DNA of 29,210 bases from an uncultured Sutterella sp. (GTDB lineage: Bacteria > Pseudomonadota > Gammaproteobacteria > Burkholderiales > Burkholderiaceae_F), in the NCBI GenBank assembly GCA_937906995.1, contig CALESB010000066.1, forward strand, positions 1 to 29,210, given 5' to 3'. Shown here piece after piece: positions 23,022 to 29,210 of the stretch (the stretch's first letter is position 1; every line of letters starts with the position of its first letter). Position numbers and translations under genes: made by a program. The notes below the pieces were generated by a model that searched no databases, was not told where the DNA came from, and was given only the letters and a program-made list of their open reading frames with translations.

Positions 23022-24302
23022 ATGCAACTTTGGGATCACTTCATCGCCATTTTAAATAAAGAGGTTCAACCAGCACTTGGTTGCACAGAACCAACTTCTA
23101 TTGCCTACGCTGCCGCTCATGCTAGTCGACTATTGGGCAAAACTCCCGAACAAATTCGAGTAGAAGTTAGTGACAACCTCTACAAAAACGCTATGGGTGT
23201 CTTTGTCCCCGGGACCGGGCAAATTGGTTTACCCATTGCTGCCTCCGTTGGTGCGCTTGGAGGAGACCCTGATGCAGGACTTGAAGTTTTAGCCTCAGTC
23301 ACCCCAGATCATGTCACCCAAGCTCTTGCAATGATCAAAGAAAATCGAGTCTCAATTGAACGAGCGGACACACAAGAATTTATTTTCTGTAAAGCCACTG
23401 TCAGAGCTGGCGATGACATCGCTGAAGTCACGATTAGTGGCGGTCATACCGATGTCGTTTTGATGAAAAAGAATGGTGAAATCGTTATGCAAAAAAAGCA
23501 TGCGATTTCAACATCTGCTGAAGGCACTTCCGAGATCAATGGCAATGAAGTCAACTTGCGAAACATATACGACTTTGCCTGCAACGGCCCCTTTGAAAAT
23601 ATCGCCTTTATTCTAGAGGCTAAAGAAATCAACATGACATTGGCTCAAGAGGGGCTATCTCATGCTTATGGACTGCAGCTAGGCAAAACCATCGAAGAGC
23701 AAATGAAGGCTGGCATTTTAGGACGCGACTTAATCAACAGTATGGCCTCTTACACAGCAGCTGCTTCTGATGCCCGTATGGGTGGAGCAACCCTTCCTGC
23801 CATGAGTAATTACGGCAGTGGTAACCAAGGCATTACGGCTACGATTCCCGTTGTCAAAATGGCTGAATTTGTCAACGCTGATGATGAACACTTGGCTCGT
23901 GCCTTGATCATTTCTCACCTAGGAGCCATTTACATTAAGAGCCACTACCCATCACTGTCAGCCTTCTGCGGTAATACGGCTACTGCTTCTGCCGTTTCAA
24001 TGGCCCTTGTTTACCTTAACGGAGGCACTTATGAGCAAGGTTGCATGGCCATTAACAACGTCATTAGCGATACCTCAGGCATGGTGTGTGATGGCGCAAA
24101 AAGTACTTGCGCAATGAAGGTTCATACGGCGGCGCAATCAGCTTATAAGTGTTGCTTCCTTGCCTTAGCCGGTCATGGTGTCAGTGGACAAGGTATTGTT
24201 AATGCTGATGTCGAGAAAACTATCGACAATTTAGGAGCGATGGTAACAAAAGGAATGCATCAAACCGATGAGAAAATCATCGAAATTATGCGAAAAAATT
24301 AA
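23022..24302 (+). CDS. cyuA: CyuA/UPF0597-type L-cysteine desulfidase (serine dehydratase alpha-like)
   Basis: A 426-residue cytosolic protein of the UPF0597/serine-dehydratase-like alpha family, which includes E. coli CyuA (YhaM) and archaeal CdsB, releasing sulfide, ammonia and pyruvate from L-cysteine. Seen: ALGCTEPTSIAYA with Cys 21, FVPGTGQIGLP, SYTAAASDARMGG, NYGSGNQGI, SAFCGNTATASA and VCDGAKSTCAMK; the later cysteines could bind an oxygen-sensitive Fe-S cluster as in family members. An AGGAGG-like GGGAG is 6-8 bp before the ATG. No cyuR-like regulator or cyuP transporter is adjacent, so it is a stand-alone gene. A role in serine or threonine breakdown is the alternative. Confidence 0.85.
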   Translation: MQLWDHFIAILNKEVQPALGCTEPTSIAYAAAHASRLLGKTPEQIRVEVSDNLYKNAMGVFVPGTGQIGLPIAASVGALGGDPDAGLEVLASVTPDHVTQALAMIKENRVSIERADTQEFIFCKATVRAGDDIAEVTISGGHTDVVLMKKNGEIVMQKKHAISTSAEGTSEINGNEVNLRNIYDFACNGPFENIAFILEAKEINMTLAQEGLSHAYGLQLGKTIEEQMKAGILGRDLINSMASYTAAASDARMGGATLPAMSNYGSGNQGITATIPVVKMAEFVNADDEHLARALIISHLGAIYIKSHYPSLSAFCGNTATASAVSMALVYLNGGTYEQGCMAINNVISDTSGMVCDGAKSTCAMKVHTAAQSAYKCCFLALAGHGVSGQGIVNADVEKTIDNLGAMVTKGMHQTDEKIIEIMRKN

Positions 24303-24314
24303 TTTCTAACAAGC

Positions 24315-24344
24315 AAAGGCCAAAATCAAATGATTTTGGCCTTT
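24315..24344. terminator. Terminator of cyuA-like gene
   Basis: Perfect 14-bp stem AAAGGCCAAAATCA (24315-24328) and TGATTTTGGCCTTT (24331-24344) with a minimal AA loop; its ends are A and T rich, so it can work in both directions. Confidence 0.85.
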
Positions 24345-24351
24345 ATCGGTA

Positions 24352-24388
24352 AATCATCCGTTCTACAAATTATGTAGAGCGGATTTTC
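24352..24388 (-). terminator. Hairpin behind pgk
   Basis: Interrupted stem AATC-CCG-CTACA with TGTAG-CGG-ATT (24352-24385), just after the pgk stop. It lacks a strong T run on the minus strand; together with the hairpin at 24315-24344 it probably ends the pgk transcript. Confidence 0.5.
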
Positions 24389-24391
24389 TTA

Positions 24392-25591
24392 TTAAGCGCG
24401 CTTTTCCAAGATTTCAATAGCCGGCAAAACCTTACCTTCTAAGAATTCTAAGAAAGCACCGCCACCCGTAGAGATATAGGAAACCTTGTCTGCAATACCA
24501 AACTTGCCAACAGCAGCCACCGTATCACCACCGCCAGCGATGGAGAAAGCACCATTTTCTGTTGCTTGAGCAATGGCTTGAGCCATCACTTCCGTACCAT
24601 GAGCAAAGGGCTTCATTTCAAAAACGCCCACCGGACCATTCCAAACAATAGTGCCTGCCTTTTGGAGGATTTCACCCAAGGCTTGAGCCGTTTCAGGACC
24701 AACGTCCAAAATCATTTCATCGTCTTGAACATCATCGACCTTGCAAACACGCATTTCTGCGTCTTCAGCAAAAGCCTTAGCAACGACAACATCCGTAGGT
24801 AACGGTAACGTTGCACCCTTTTCTGCCAAGGTCTTTAAGATGGTCTTGCACTCATCAACCAAGTCAGGCTCAGCCAAAGACTTACCAACCTTATAACCTG
24901 CGGCCATCAAGAACGTATTGGCGATACCACCACCAACAATCAATTGATCAACCTTTTGCGCTAAGTTGTTCAAAATCGTCAACTTTGTGGAAACCTTTGA
25001 ACCACCCACAATCGCAACCAACGGGTGCTTAGCTTCTTCCACGGCCTTGGTCAAGGCTTCAATTTCTGCAGCCATTAAAGGACCGGCACAAACCGTTTCG
25101 GCGTATTGAGCAACACCATAGGTAGAGGCTTGAGCACGGTGAGCCGTACCGAAAGCGTCATTTACAAAGACATCGCACAAGGCGCCATACTTCTTAGAAA
25201 GTTCTTCCGTGCACTTCTTTTCACCGACATTGCAACGGCAGTTTTCTAACATGACAACTTCGCCTTCGGCGACTTCGAAACCACCATCAACCCAATCTTC
25301 GATTAAGCGAACTGGAGAACCTAAAAGTTCAGACATACGAGCTGCAATCTTTACCAAACTATCTGCAGCCGTCTTTTCTCCTTCCTTAGGACGACCCAAG
25401 TGGCTAACCACCATCACACGTGCACCAGCGTCACGAGCCATACGGATAGCCGGCACAGAAGCCACCAAACGCGTTTCATTGGTGATTTCACCATTTTCAT
25501 CACGCGGAGCATTCAAATCGGAACGAATGAAAACACGCTTGCCCTTTAAGGCATCTGCTTTAACTAAAGCTTCAAGAGTTTGAACTCGCAT
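24392..25591 (-). CDS. pgk: Phosphoglycerate kinase
   Basis: Glycolytic enzyme making ATP and 3-phosphoglycerate from 1,3-bisphosphoglycerate. Seen: the substrate-binding VFIRSDLNAPRD near residue 20, SHLGRPKEG near 63, FVNDAFGTAHRA, AIVGGSKVSTKL (about 193-204), the nucleotide-binding GPVGVFE, and GGGDTVAAVGKFG near 353. 399 residues fits the family. AGAGGAA lies about 8 bp before the ATG. It stands alone here, without gap, fba or pyk neighbours, and is convergent with the cysteine desulfidase gene. Confidence 0.98.
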   Translation of the reverse strand: MRVQTLEALVKADALKGKRVFIRSDLNAPRDENGEITNETRLVASVPAIRMARDAGARVMVVSHLGRPKEGEKTAADSLVKIAARMSELLGSPVRLIEDWVDGGFEVAEGEVVMLENCRCNVGEKKCTEELSKKYGALCDVFVNDAFGTAHRAQASTYGVAQYAETVCAGPLMAAEIEALTKAVEEAKHPLVAIVGGSKVSTKLTILNNLAQKVDQLIVGGGIANTFLMAAGYKVGKSLAEPDLVDECKTILKTLAEKGATLPLPTDVVVAKAFAEDAEMRVCKVDDVQDDEMILDVGPETAQALGEILQKAGTIVWNGPVGVFEMKPFAHGTEVMAQAIAQATENGAFSIAGGGDTVAAVGKFGIADKVSYISTGGGAFLEFLEGKVLPAIEILEKRA

Positions 25592-25885
25592 CTGTTAAAT
25601 TCCTCTAATGAATAGGAGACACTAATCTTTTAATTTTAACATTCATAAGCTCATTTTTTATTCTTACGGGTGAAATTGCCGAGAGCCTTTCTTTGTCACT
25701 CTTAGTTTGAAATGACGAATCCATAGCTTCAGCAGACAAACAATCTAAATACGGCTTAATGCAAAATCAATCACAACCATAGTTTTTCCTTTATTTACAA
25801 ATAATTACGTACTTTTGGACATTTGAAAATTGCCTATTTTCATTGAAAATGAAAGAGAACAATTTTTATTAATAGGGAGTGTGTT
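25592..25885. other. Divergent intergenic region pgk / aldehyde dehydrogenase
   Basis: 294 bp without a gene. It contains the two ribosome sites and a TTTCATT/AATGAAA inverted repeat near 25837-25854, about 30 bp before the dehydrogenase gene, that could be an operator. No riboswitch or small RNA was recognised. Confidence 0.4.
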
Positions 25886-27361
25886 ATGACGTTCAGTTTT
25901 GAAAAAGAATATGGATTATTGATTGATGGTCAGTGGGTCAGTGCCGAAAATAAGGCTGTTTTTGACACTTTTAATCCTGCCACTGGTGAATTATTAAGTT
26001 CCTGCGCCAATGCCTCAGCCAATGACGTTGATCGCGCAGTTAAGGCAGCTCAAGAAGCCTTCAAAACTTGGTCGAAAACAAGCCCGCAAGATCGTGCTCA
26101 ATTGTTATTAAAAGCGGCGGACTTAATTGATGCGCATGCCAGTGAATTAGCTGAAATTGAAACGCGTGATAACGGCAAACCATTGCGTGAGACGACACTG
26201 GTTGATGTACCGTTATCTTCTGACCACTTCCGCTACTTTGCCGGTTGCTTACGTGCTGATGAGGGCTCGGCCGTTATGATCGACAATGACACCATGTCCA
26301 TTGTTTTACACGAACCCATCGGCGTTGTCGGTCAAATTATCCCGTGGAACTTCCCTCTTTTAATGGCAGCATGGAAAATTGCTCCGGCACTTGCTGCAGG
26401 GAATACGCTCGTGATTAAACCGTCATCAACGACACCGTTGTCGATTCTGTATCTTGCGAAACTTTTAAATGACATTTTGCCCCCGGGTGTCATCAATGTT
26501 ATTACGGGACGGGGTGCAGAAAGTGGTCAAGCAATGCTTGATCATCCAGGTTTTGCTAAGTTAGCGTTCACGGGCTCCACTGAAGTCGGCTATAGCGTTG
26601 CTAAGGCTGCAGCCGACAAGCTCATCCCTGCCACTTTAGAGCTCGGTGGTAAGTCGGCCAATATTGTTTTTGACGACTGCCAGCTTGATAAGGCCATTGA
26701 AGGTGCTCAAATCGGTATTCTTTTCAACCAAGGACAAGTCTGTTGCGCGGGCTCTCGCATTTTCGTTCAAGAAGGCATCTACGATGAGTTCGTCAGCAAA
26801 CTCACACAAGCCTTTAAAGAAGTGAAAGTTGGCGATCCGATGTCAATGCAAACCCAAATGGGTTCGCAAATCAATGAAAAGCAACTTCAAAAGATTCTCA
26901 ACTATGTTGAAATCGGGAAAAAAGAAGGCGCAATTGTTTTGGCTGGCGGCGAACGCGCTAGCGTTGAAGGGCTTGAAAAAGGAGCCTTCATGCAACCGAC
27001 TTTGCTTGCCAATGTCACCAACGACATGCGCATTGCACAAGAGGAAATTTTTGGACCTGTTGCCGTTATTATTAAATTTAAGACCGAAGAGGAAGTTATT
27101 GCTTTAGCTAACGATAGTGAATACGGCTTAGGTGGCGCGGTTTGGTCTCGTGACATTAACCAAGCACTGAGAGTTGCACGCGAAGTACAAACAGGACGCA
27201 TGTGGGTCAACACCTACAATGAATTGCCTGCCCACGCTCCTTTCGGTGGCTACAAAAAGTCTGGCATTGGTCGAGAAACACACAAAATGATGTTGAGCCA
27301 CTACAGCCAAACAAAGAACATCTTCATTTCTATGTCTGAGAAGAAAAGAGCTTTCTTTTAA
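25886..27361 (+). CDS. NAD(P)-dependent aldehyde dehydrogenase, AldB/acetaldehyde-type
   Basis: A 491-residue ALDH-superfamily enzyme oxidising an aldehyde to the acid. Seen: IIPWNFP with the oxyanion Asn 155, KPSSTTPL, FTGSTEVGYSV (about 228-238), general base Glu 252 in LELGGKSANIVF, and catalytic Cys 286 in GQVCCAGSR. The C-terminal PFGGYKKSGIGRETHKM followed by LSHYSQTKNIFIS resembles AldB/ExaC-type acetaldehyde dehydrogenases more than betaine or succinate semialdehyde enzymes, but the substrate is inferred. GGGAG lies about 8 bp before the ATG. Monocistronic, with a strong terminator. Confidence 0.93.
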   Translation: MTFSFEKEYGLLIDGQWVSAENKAVFDTFNPATGELLSSCANASANDVDRAVKAAQEAFKTWSKTSPQDRAQLLLKAADLIDAHASELAEIETRDNGKPLRETTLVDVPLSSDHFRYFAGCLRADEGSAVMIDNDTMSIVLHEPIGVVGQIIPWNFPLLMAAWKIAPALAAGNTLVIKPSSTTPLSILYLAKLLNDILPPGVINVITGRGAESGQAMLDHPGFAKLAFTGSTEVGYSVAKAAADKLIPATLELGGKSANIVFDDCQLDKAIEGAQIGILFNQGQVCCAGSRIFVQEGIYDEFVSKLTQAFKEVKVGDPMSMQTQMGSQINEKQLQKILNYVEIGKKEGAIVLAGGERASVEGLEKGAFMQPTLLANVTNDMRIAQEEIFGPVAVIIKFKTEEEVIALANDSEYGLGGAVWSRDINQALRVAREVQTGRMWVNTYNELPAHAPFGGYKKSGIGRETHKMMLSHYSQTKNIFISMSEKKRAFF

Positions 27362-27389
27362 TAAATCAAATAATTAACAATCTACTCTT

Positions 27390-27423
27390 GGCCGAAACGA
27401 GTCTCGACTCTTTCGGCCTTTTC
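27390..27423 (+). terminator. Aldehyde dehydrogenase terminator
   Basis: GGCCGAAA (27390-27397) and TTTCGGCC (27411-27418) with an inner GAGTC/GACTC stem, followed by TTTTC. Confidence 0.9.
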
Positions 27424-27569
27424 TTCTATTTGAAAACTCAATTTCTCAACCTAAGGACTCTCACTTAATCGCAAGCACCAGTGCTTTGAAACTTTGGTAC
27501 GAGTTATGATTTAAATTGTGTATTTATCAGTAACCATCTATGGACCCTTGCGATCCATTCTGTCGCATT

Positions 27570-28724
27570 ATGAAAAAACTGTACGTCTATTTAGTGTCTT
27601 TAGGTCATTTAAGTGTGGACCTAGCCCCTGGCGCACTACCTGCCATATTGCCCTTTTTTGTTTTGCATAACGGACTAAGCTACACAGAAATTACGGGGCT
27701 CATGTTTGCTTCGTCATTTTTTGCATCACTCGTTCAGCCTCTATTTGGTTACTGGTCTGATAAGAGTGAACGCCACTGGTTTATGGCGGCTGGCATTTTA
27801 TTAAGTGGTATTGGCCTTGGGATTACTGGCATTACCAGTAACTATTGGGCCATTTTTGTGGCAGTCACATTGATGGGCATTGGGGGTGCGTTTTTTCATC
27901 CGGAAGCCGCACGCCTGATCAACCAACTGTCTGGAAAATATCGTGCGACCGGTATGGGCATATTCTCTGTGGGTGGAAATGCGGGGTTTGGTGTCGGTCC
28001 TCTGATCGCAGCGGCCTTGATTACTTGGTTTGGTCTCTCGGGCACCGTCTTTTTCGCTATTTTTGGTTTCATCATGGCCATCGTTATGTGGCGAACGATT
28101 CCAAAAATCTTCGAAAATTTAAATCTGCCCTCCTCAGAAAAGAAAGTTGCTATAGAAGCAAAAGAACCGGGTAAAAATAATTGGCCAGCTTTTGGGCGCT
28201 TGAGCTTTGTTATTCTCTGCCGAAGCTTCGCATTTACCGGCCTGCTTTCATTCCTTCCTCTTTACTGCATTCACCGCTTTGGTGTCTCTGAAGTCACAGC
28301 AAGTACGCTTTTGGCCTTCTTATCCATCACTGGTATTTTTATGACCTTAGCCGGGGGGTGGTTAACTGACAAAATTGGTTTAACGAATGCCTGTAAAGTG
28401 GGTTATGTTTTAATGGCGCCTGCGTTTGCTCTATTGATTGTTGCTCCAGACTTTTTGTGGTTCTATCCCATTATTGCTGTTTTAAGCTTTACTTTGAACG
28501 GCACGTACTCAGCCTATGTTGTTTTAGGTCAGTCTTACTTGGCTAAAAACTTAGGTTTTGCCTCTGGTGTGACGCTTGGATTATCTGGATCTTTGGGTGG
28601 TATTTTTACCCCAATTATGGGCATGATTGCCGATGCCTATGGCATTGATACCGTGATGATTATTTTGGTTGTCGTTGGTGTTCTTTGTACCCTCGGAGCC
28701 TTTTTATTACCGGAACCCAATTAA
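27570..28724 (+). CDS. MFS transporter, Fsr (fosmidomycin resistance)-like
   Basis: A major facilitator with about twelve hydrophobic segments. Seen: SLGHLSVDLAPGALPAILPF in segment 1, as in Fsr/YfnC-type proteins; the loop 2-3 motif FGYWSDKSERHW; GIGGAFFHPEAARL, strongly typical of the Fsr branch; and GNAGFGVGPLIAAAL in segment 5, with a second A-like motif GGWLTDKIG between segments 8 and 9. The true substrate is unknown. I prefer the ATG at 27570 (384 aa); the frame opens at an ATG at 27540, but the extra ten residues (MDPCDPFCRI) are polar, and neither start has a clear Shine-Dalgarno. It is convergent with the broken capA-like gene. Confidence 0.88.
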   Translation: MKKLYVYLVSLGHLSVDLAPGALPAILPFFVLHNGLSYTEITGLMFASSFFASLVQPLFGYWSDKSERHWFMAAGILLSGIGLGITGITSNYWAIFVAVTLMGIGGAFFHPEAARLINQLSGKYRATGMGIFSVGGNAGFGVGPLIAAALITWFGLSGTVFFAIFGFIMAIVMWRTIPKIFENLNLPSSEKKVAIEAKEPGKNNWPAFGRLSFVILCRSFAFTGLLSFLPLYCIHRFGVSEVTASTLLAFLSITGIFMTLAGGWLTDKIGLTNACKVGYVLMAPAFALLIVAPDFLWFYPIIAVLSFTLNGTYSAYVVLGQSYLAKNLGFASGVTLGLSGSLGGIFTPIMGMIADAYGIDTVMIILVVVGVLCTLGAFLLPEPN

Positions 28725-28737
28725 GCAATTTATTGTG

Positions 28738-28761
28738 ATTGGGGGTGATACCACCCCCAAT
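28738..28761. terminator. Hairpin between the MFS gene and the capA remnant
   Basis: Perfect 10-bp stem ATTGGGGGTG (28738-28747) and CACCCCCAAT (28752-28761), loop ATAC. GC-rich but without a long T run on either strand; probably a bidirectional terminator of the convergent pair. Confidence 0.6.
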
Positions 28762-28764
28762 TAT

Positions 28765-29119
28765 CTAAAATTCCACGTAACCAATACCATCCTTTATGGT
28801 CACAGTCGTCCCTAGTTGGGAACTTAGCTCCTGAATCTTTTCCAGTACTTTCACATCATCCGTAAGAGTAGGCCAGCCTCTTTGTGCCTTCGATTTATGC
28901 ATACTCAAATCAATTGGATACAGTTTCATCTCTGTCATTCGCCCACCATCCATCGTCCAACTGGCCACAAAAGATCGCCAAATATCAGGCATAACAACGT
29001 GGCCAACAGTGCCATTTTTGCTTCTATGATCCATATACTCACCAACACGAGTCTCTTGAGATAAGCCCATTTTTGCAAAGGCATCATAGGGTTGCGCAGC
29101 AATTGTTTCAGTTTGGAAA
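28765..29119 (-). pseudogene. capA-like gene, 3' fragment cut by an IS element
   Basis: The minus-strand frame reads FQTETIAAQPYDAFAKMG and continues to VEF at a TAG (28765). It has the C-terminal features of the CapA/PGA_cap metallophosphatase-fold family (capsule or poly-gamma-glutamate synthesis): FQTE with P-D/Y-A-F, a RMTEMKLYPIDL strand, QRGWPTL and a final ELSSQLGT-DGIGYVEF block. The frame has no proper start; upstream at 29120 it changes abruptly to the hairpin end of an IS200/IS605-type element. If the element is removed and TTTAT is placed before the junction, the frame reads NFIFQTE-like sequence (TTT ATT TTC CAA), the CapA consensus. The internal ATG at 29070 is not a real start. 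The 5' part would lie beyond the window. Confidence 0.75.
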
Positions 29120-29124
29120 GTGAA

Positions 29125-29210
29125 CTACCTCTGAATAAATTCAGAGGCTTCATGTGACCTGACTGAATCGGTATGATTCAATCCTTTCGCACAAGCACTG
29201 TCGCTGAACA
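29125..29210 (-). CDS. tnpB: TnpB C-terminal end, partial
   Basis: A minus-strand frame enters from the window edge and stops at TAG (29127-29125) inside the hairpin end of the element. It reads ACAKGLNHTDSVRS and HEASEFIQR, which resembles the C-terminal tail of IS605-type TnpB proteins, where the stop codon commonly overlaps the right-end hairpin. Only 27 residues are visible, so the assignment rests on this tail and on its position. Confidence 0.6.
   Translation of the reverse strand, partial: FSDSACAKGLNHTDSVRSHEASEFIQR
29128..29147 (-). repeat. Right-end hairpin of the IS element
   Basis: CCTCTGAAT (29128-29136) and ATTCAGAGG (29139-29147) form a perfect 9-bp stem with a 2-nt loop, 7 bp inside the element boundary. 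Expected to be part of the TnpB guide-RNA scaffold. Confidence 0.8.

Larger units (their letters stand above)
29120..29210 (-). mobile_element. Right end of a second IS200/IS605-type TnpB element, partial
   Basis: Minus strand from the window edge to 29120: the last codons of a tnpB frame, a perfect hairpin CCTCTGAAT-TT-ATTCAGAGG (29147-29128) and the terminal GGTAGTTCAC, the layout of an IS200/IS605 right end. The interior lies beyond the window. It has the same orientation as the element at 1-637. In this family the right end plus flank is also the 3' part of the TnpB guide RNA (omega RNA), whose guide would begin with the capA sequence TTTCCAAACTG. Confidence 0.75.

Noticed and set aside
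25660..25720. Riboswitch-like GGGTGAAATTGCCGAGAG stretch upstream of pgk/aldehyde dehydrogenase
   Set aside because: It has fragments reminiscent of a TPP element but lacks the conserved CUGAGA and ACCUGA parts in order and has no thiamine gene nearby.
25810..25840. Sigma-54-type promoter before the aldehyde dehydrogenase (TGG...TTGC)
   Set aside because: The GG to GC distance is 13 bp instead of 10, so it does not fit -24/-12 spacing.
28935..29153. Minus-strand frame MKPLNLFRGSS across the IS/capA junction
   Set aside because: It crosses the junction in the wrong frame for both capA and the tnpB tail; chance product of the insertion.
1..29210. CRISPR arrays and tRNA genes
   Set aside because: No regularly spaced direct repeats and no cloverleaf-like segments with GGTTCGA-type arms were seen in the intergenic regions.

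Overview
The window looks like chromosome of a gut-type betaproteobacterium. The best guess is Burkholderiales, family Sutterellaceae (Sutterella, Parasutterella or Turicimonas relatives). The reasons are a beta/gamma-type housekeeping set (dnaX, trxA, rho, rpmE2, miaA, mutL with an endonuclease motif, pgk), a small SRP RNA, and a large classical autotransporter with a C-terminal beta-barrel. Base composition is moderate, and intrinsic terminators punctuate most transcription units. The assignment is an inference from gene content, not from a search.

Layout. At 1-637 lies the left end of an IS200/IS605-type element with the 5' part of tnpB on the minus strand, inserted just after dnaX. Then come a GNAT acetyltransferase-dnaX operon (minus), a LysE/RhtB exporter (minus), and an HNH endonuclease-HIT hydrolase pair (plus). 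Next is a minus-strand operon of a VUT/YhhQ-type queuosine-precursor transporter and a short-chain dehydrogenase, preceded by a probable preQ1-I riboswitch. A solitary AAA/DUF4143 ATPase (plus) faces a 730-residue autotransporter (minus), whose upstream region carries a run of nine G and a 30-bp inverted repeat. A small double-HTH gene and the SRP RNA gene follow.

From 12059 to 28724 the window is mainly a housekeeping block: trxA, rho, a DUF2156 protein, zinc-free bL31 (rpmE2) with a structured leader and mini-ORF, an ArnT/PMT-like membrane glycosyltransferase followed directly by a MATE exporter, a SIMPL-domain protein, mutL-miaA (minus), a DedA protein, a CyuA/UPF0597 cysteine desulfidase-like protein, pgk (minus), an AldB-like aldehyde dehydrogenase and an Fsr-like MFS transporter. 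At the right edge, the 3' part of a capA-like gene is cut by the right end of a second TnpB-type IS element in the same orientation as the first.

The points most worth a second look are: the putatively phase-variable autotransporter promoter; the capA::IS junction, where assuming a TTTAT target restores the expected CapA reading frame and predicts the TnpB guide; the preQ1-controlled transporter-SDR operon; the structured rpmE2 leader; and gene remnants beside the DUF4143 ATPase. All product names come from reading motifs by eye; no database search was run.
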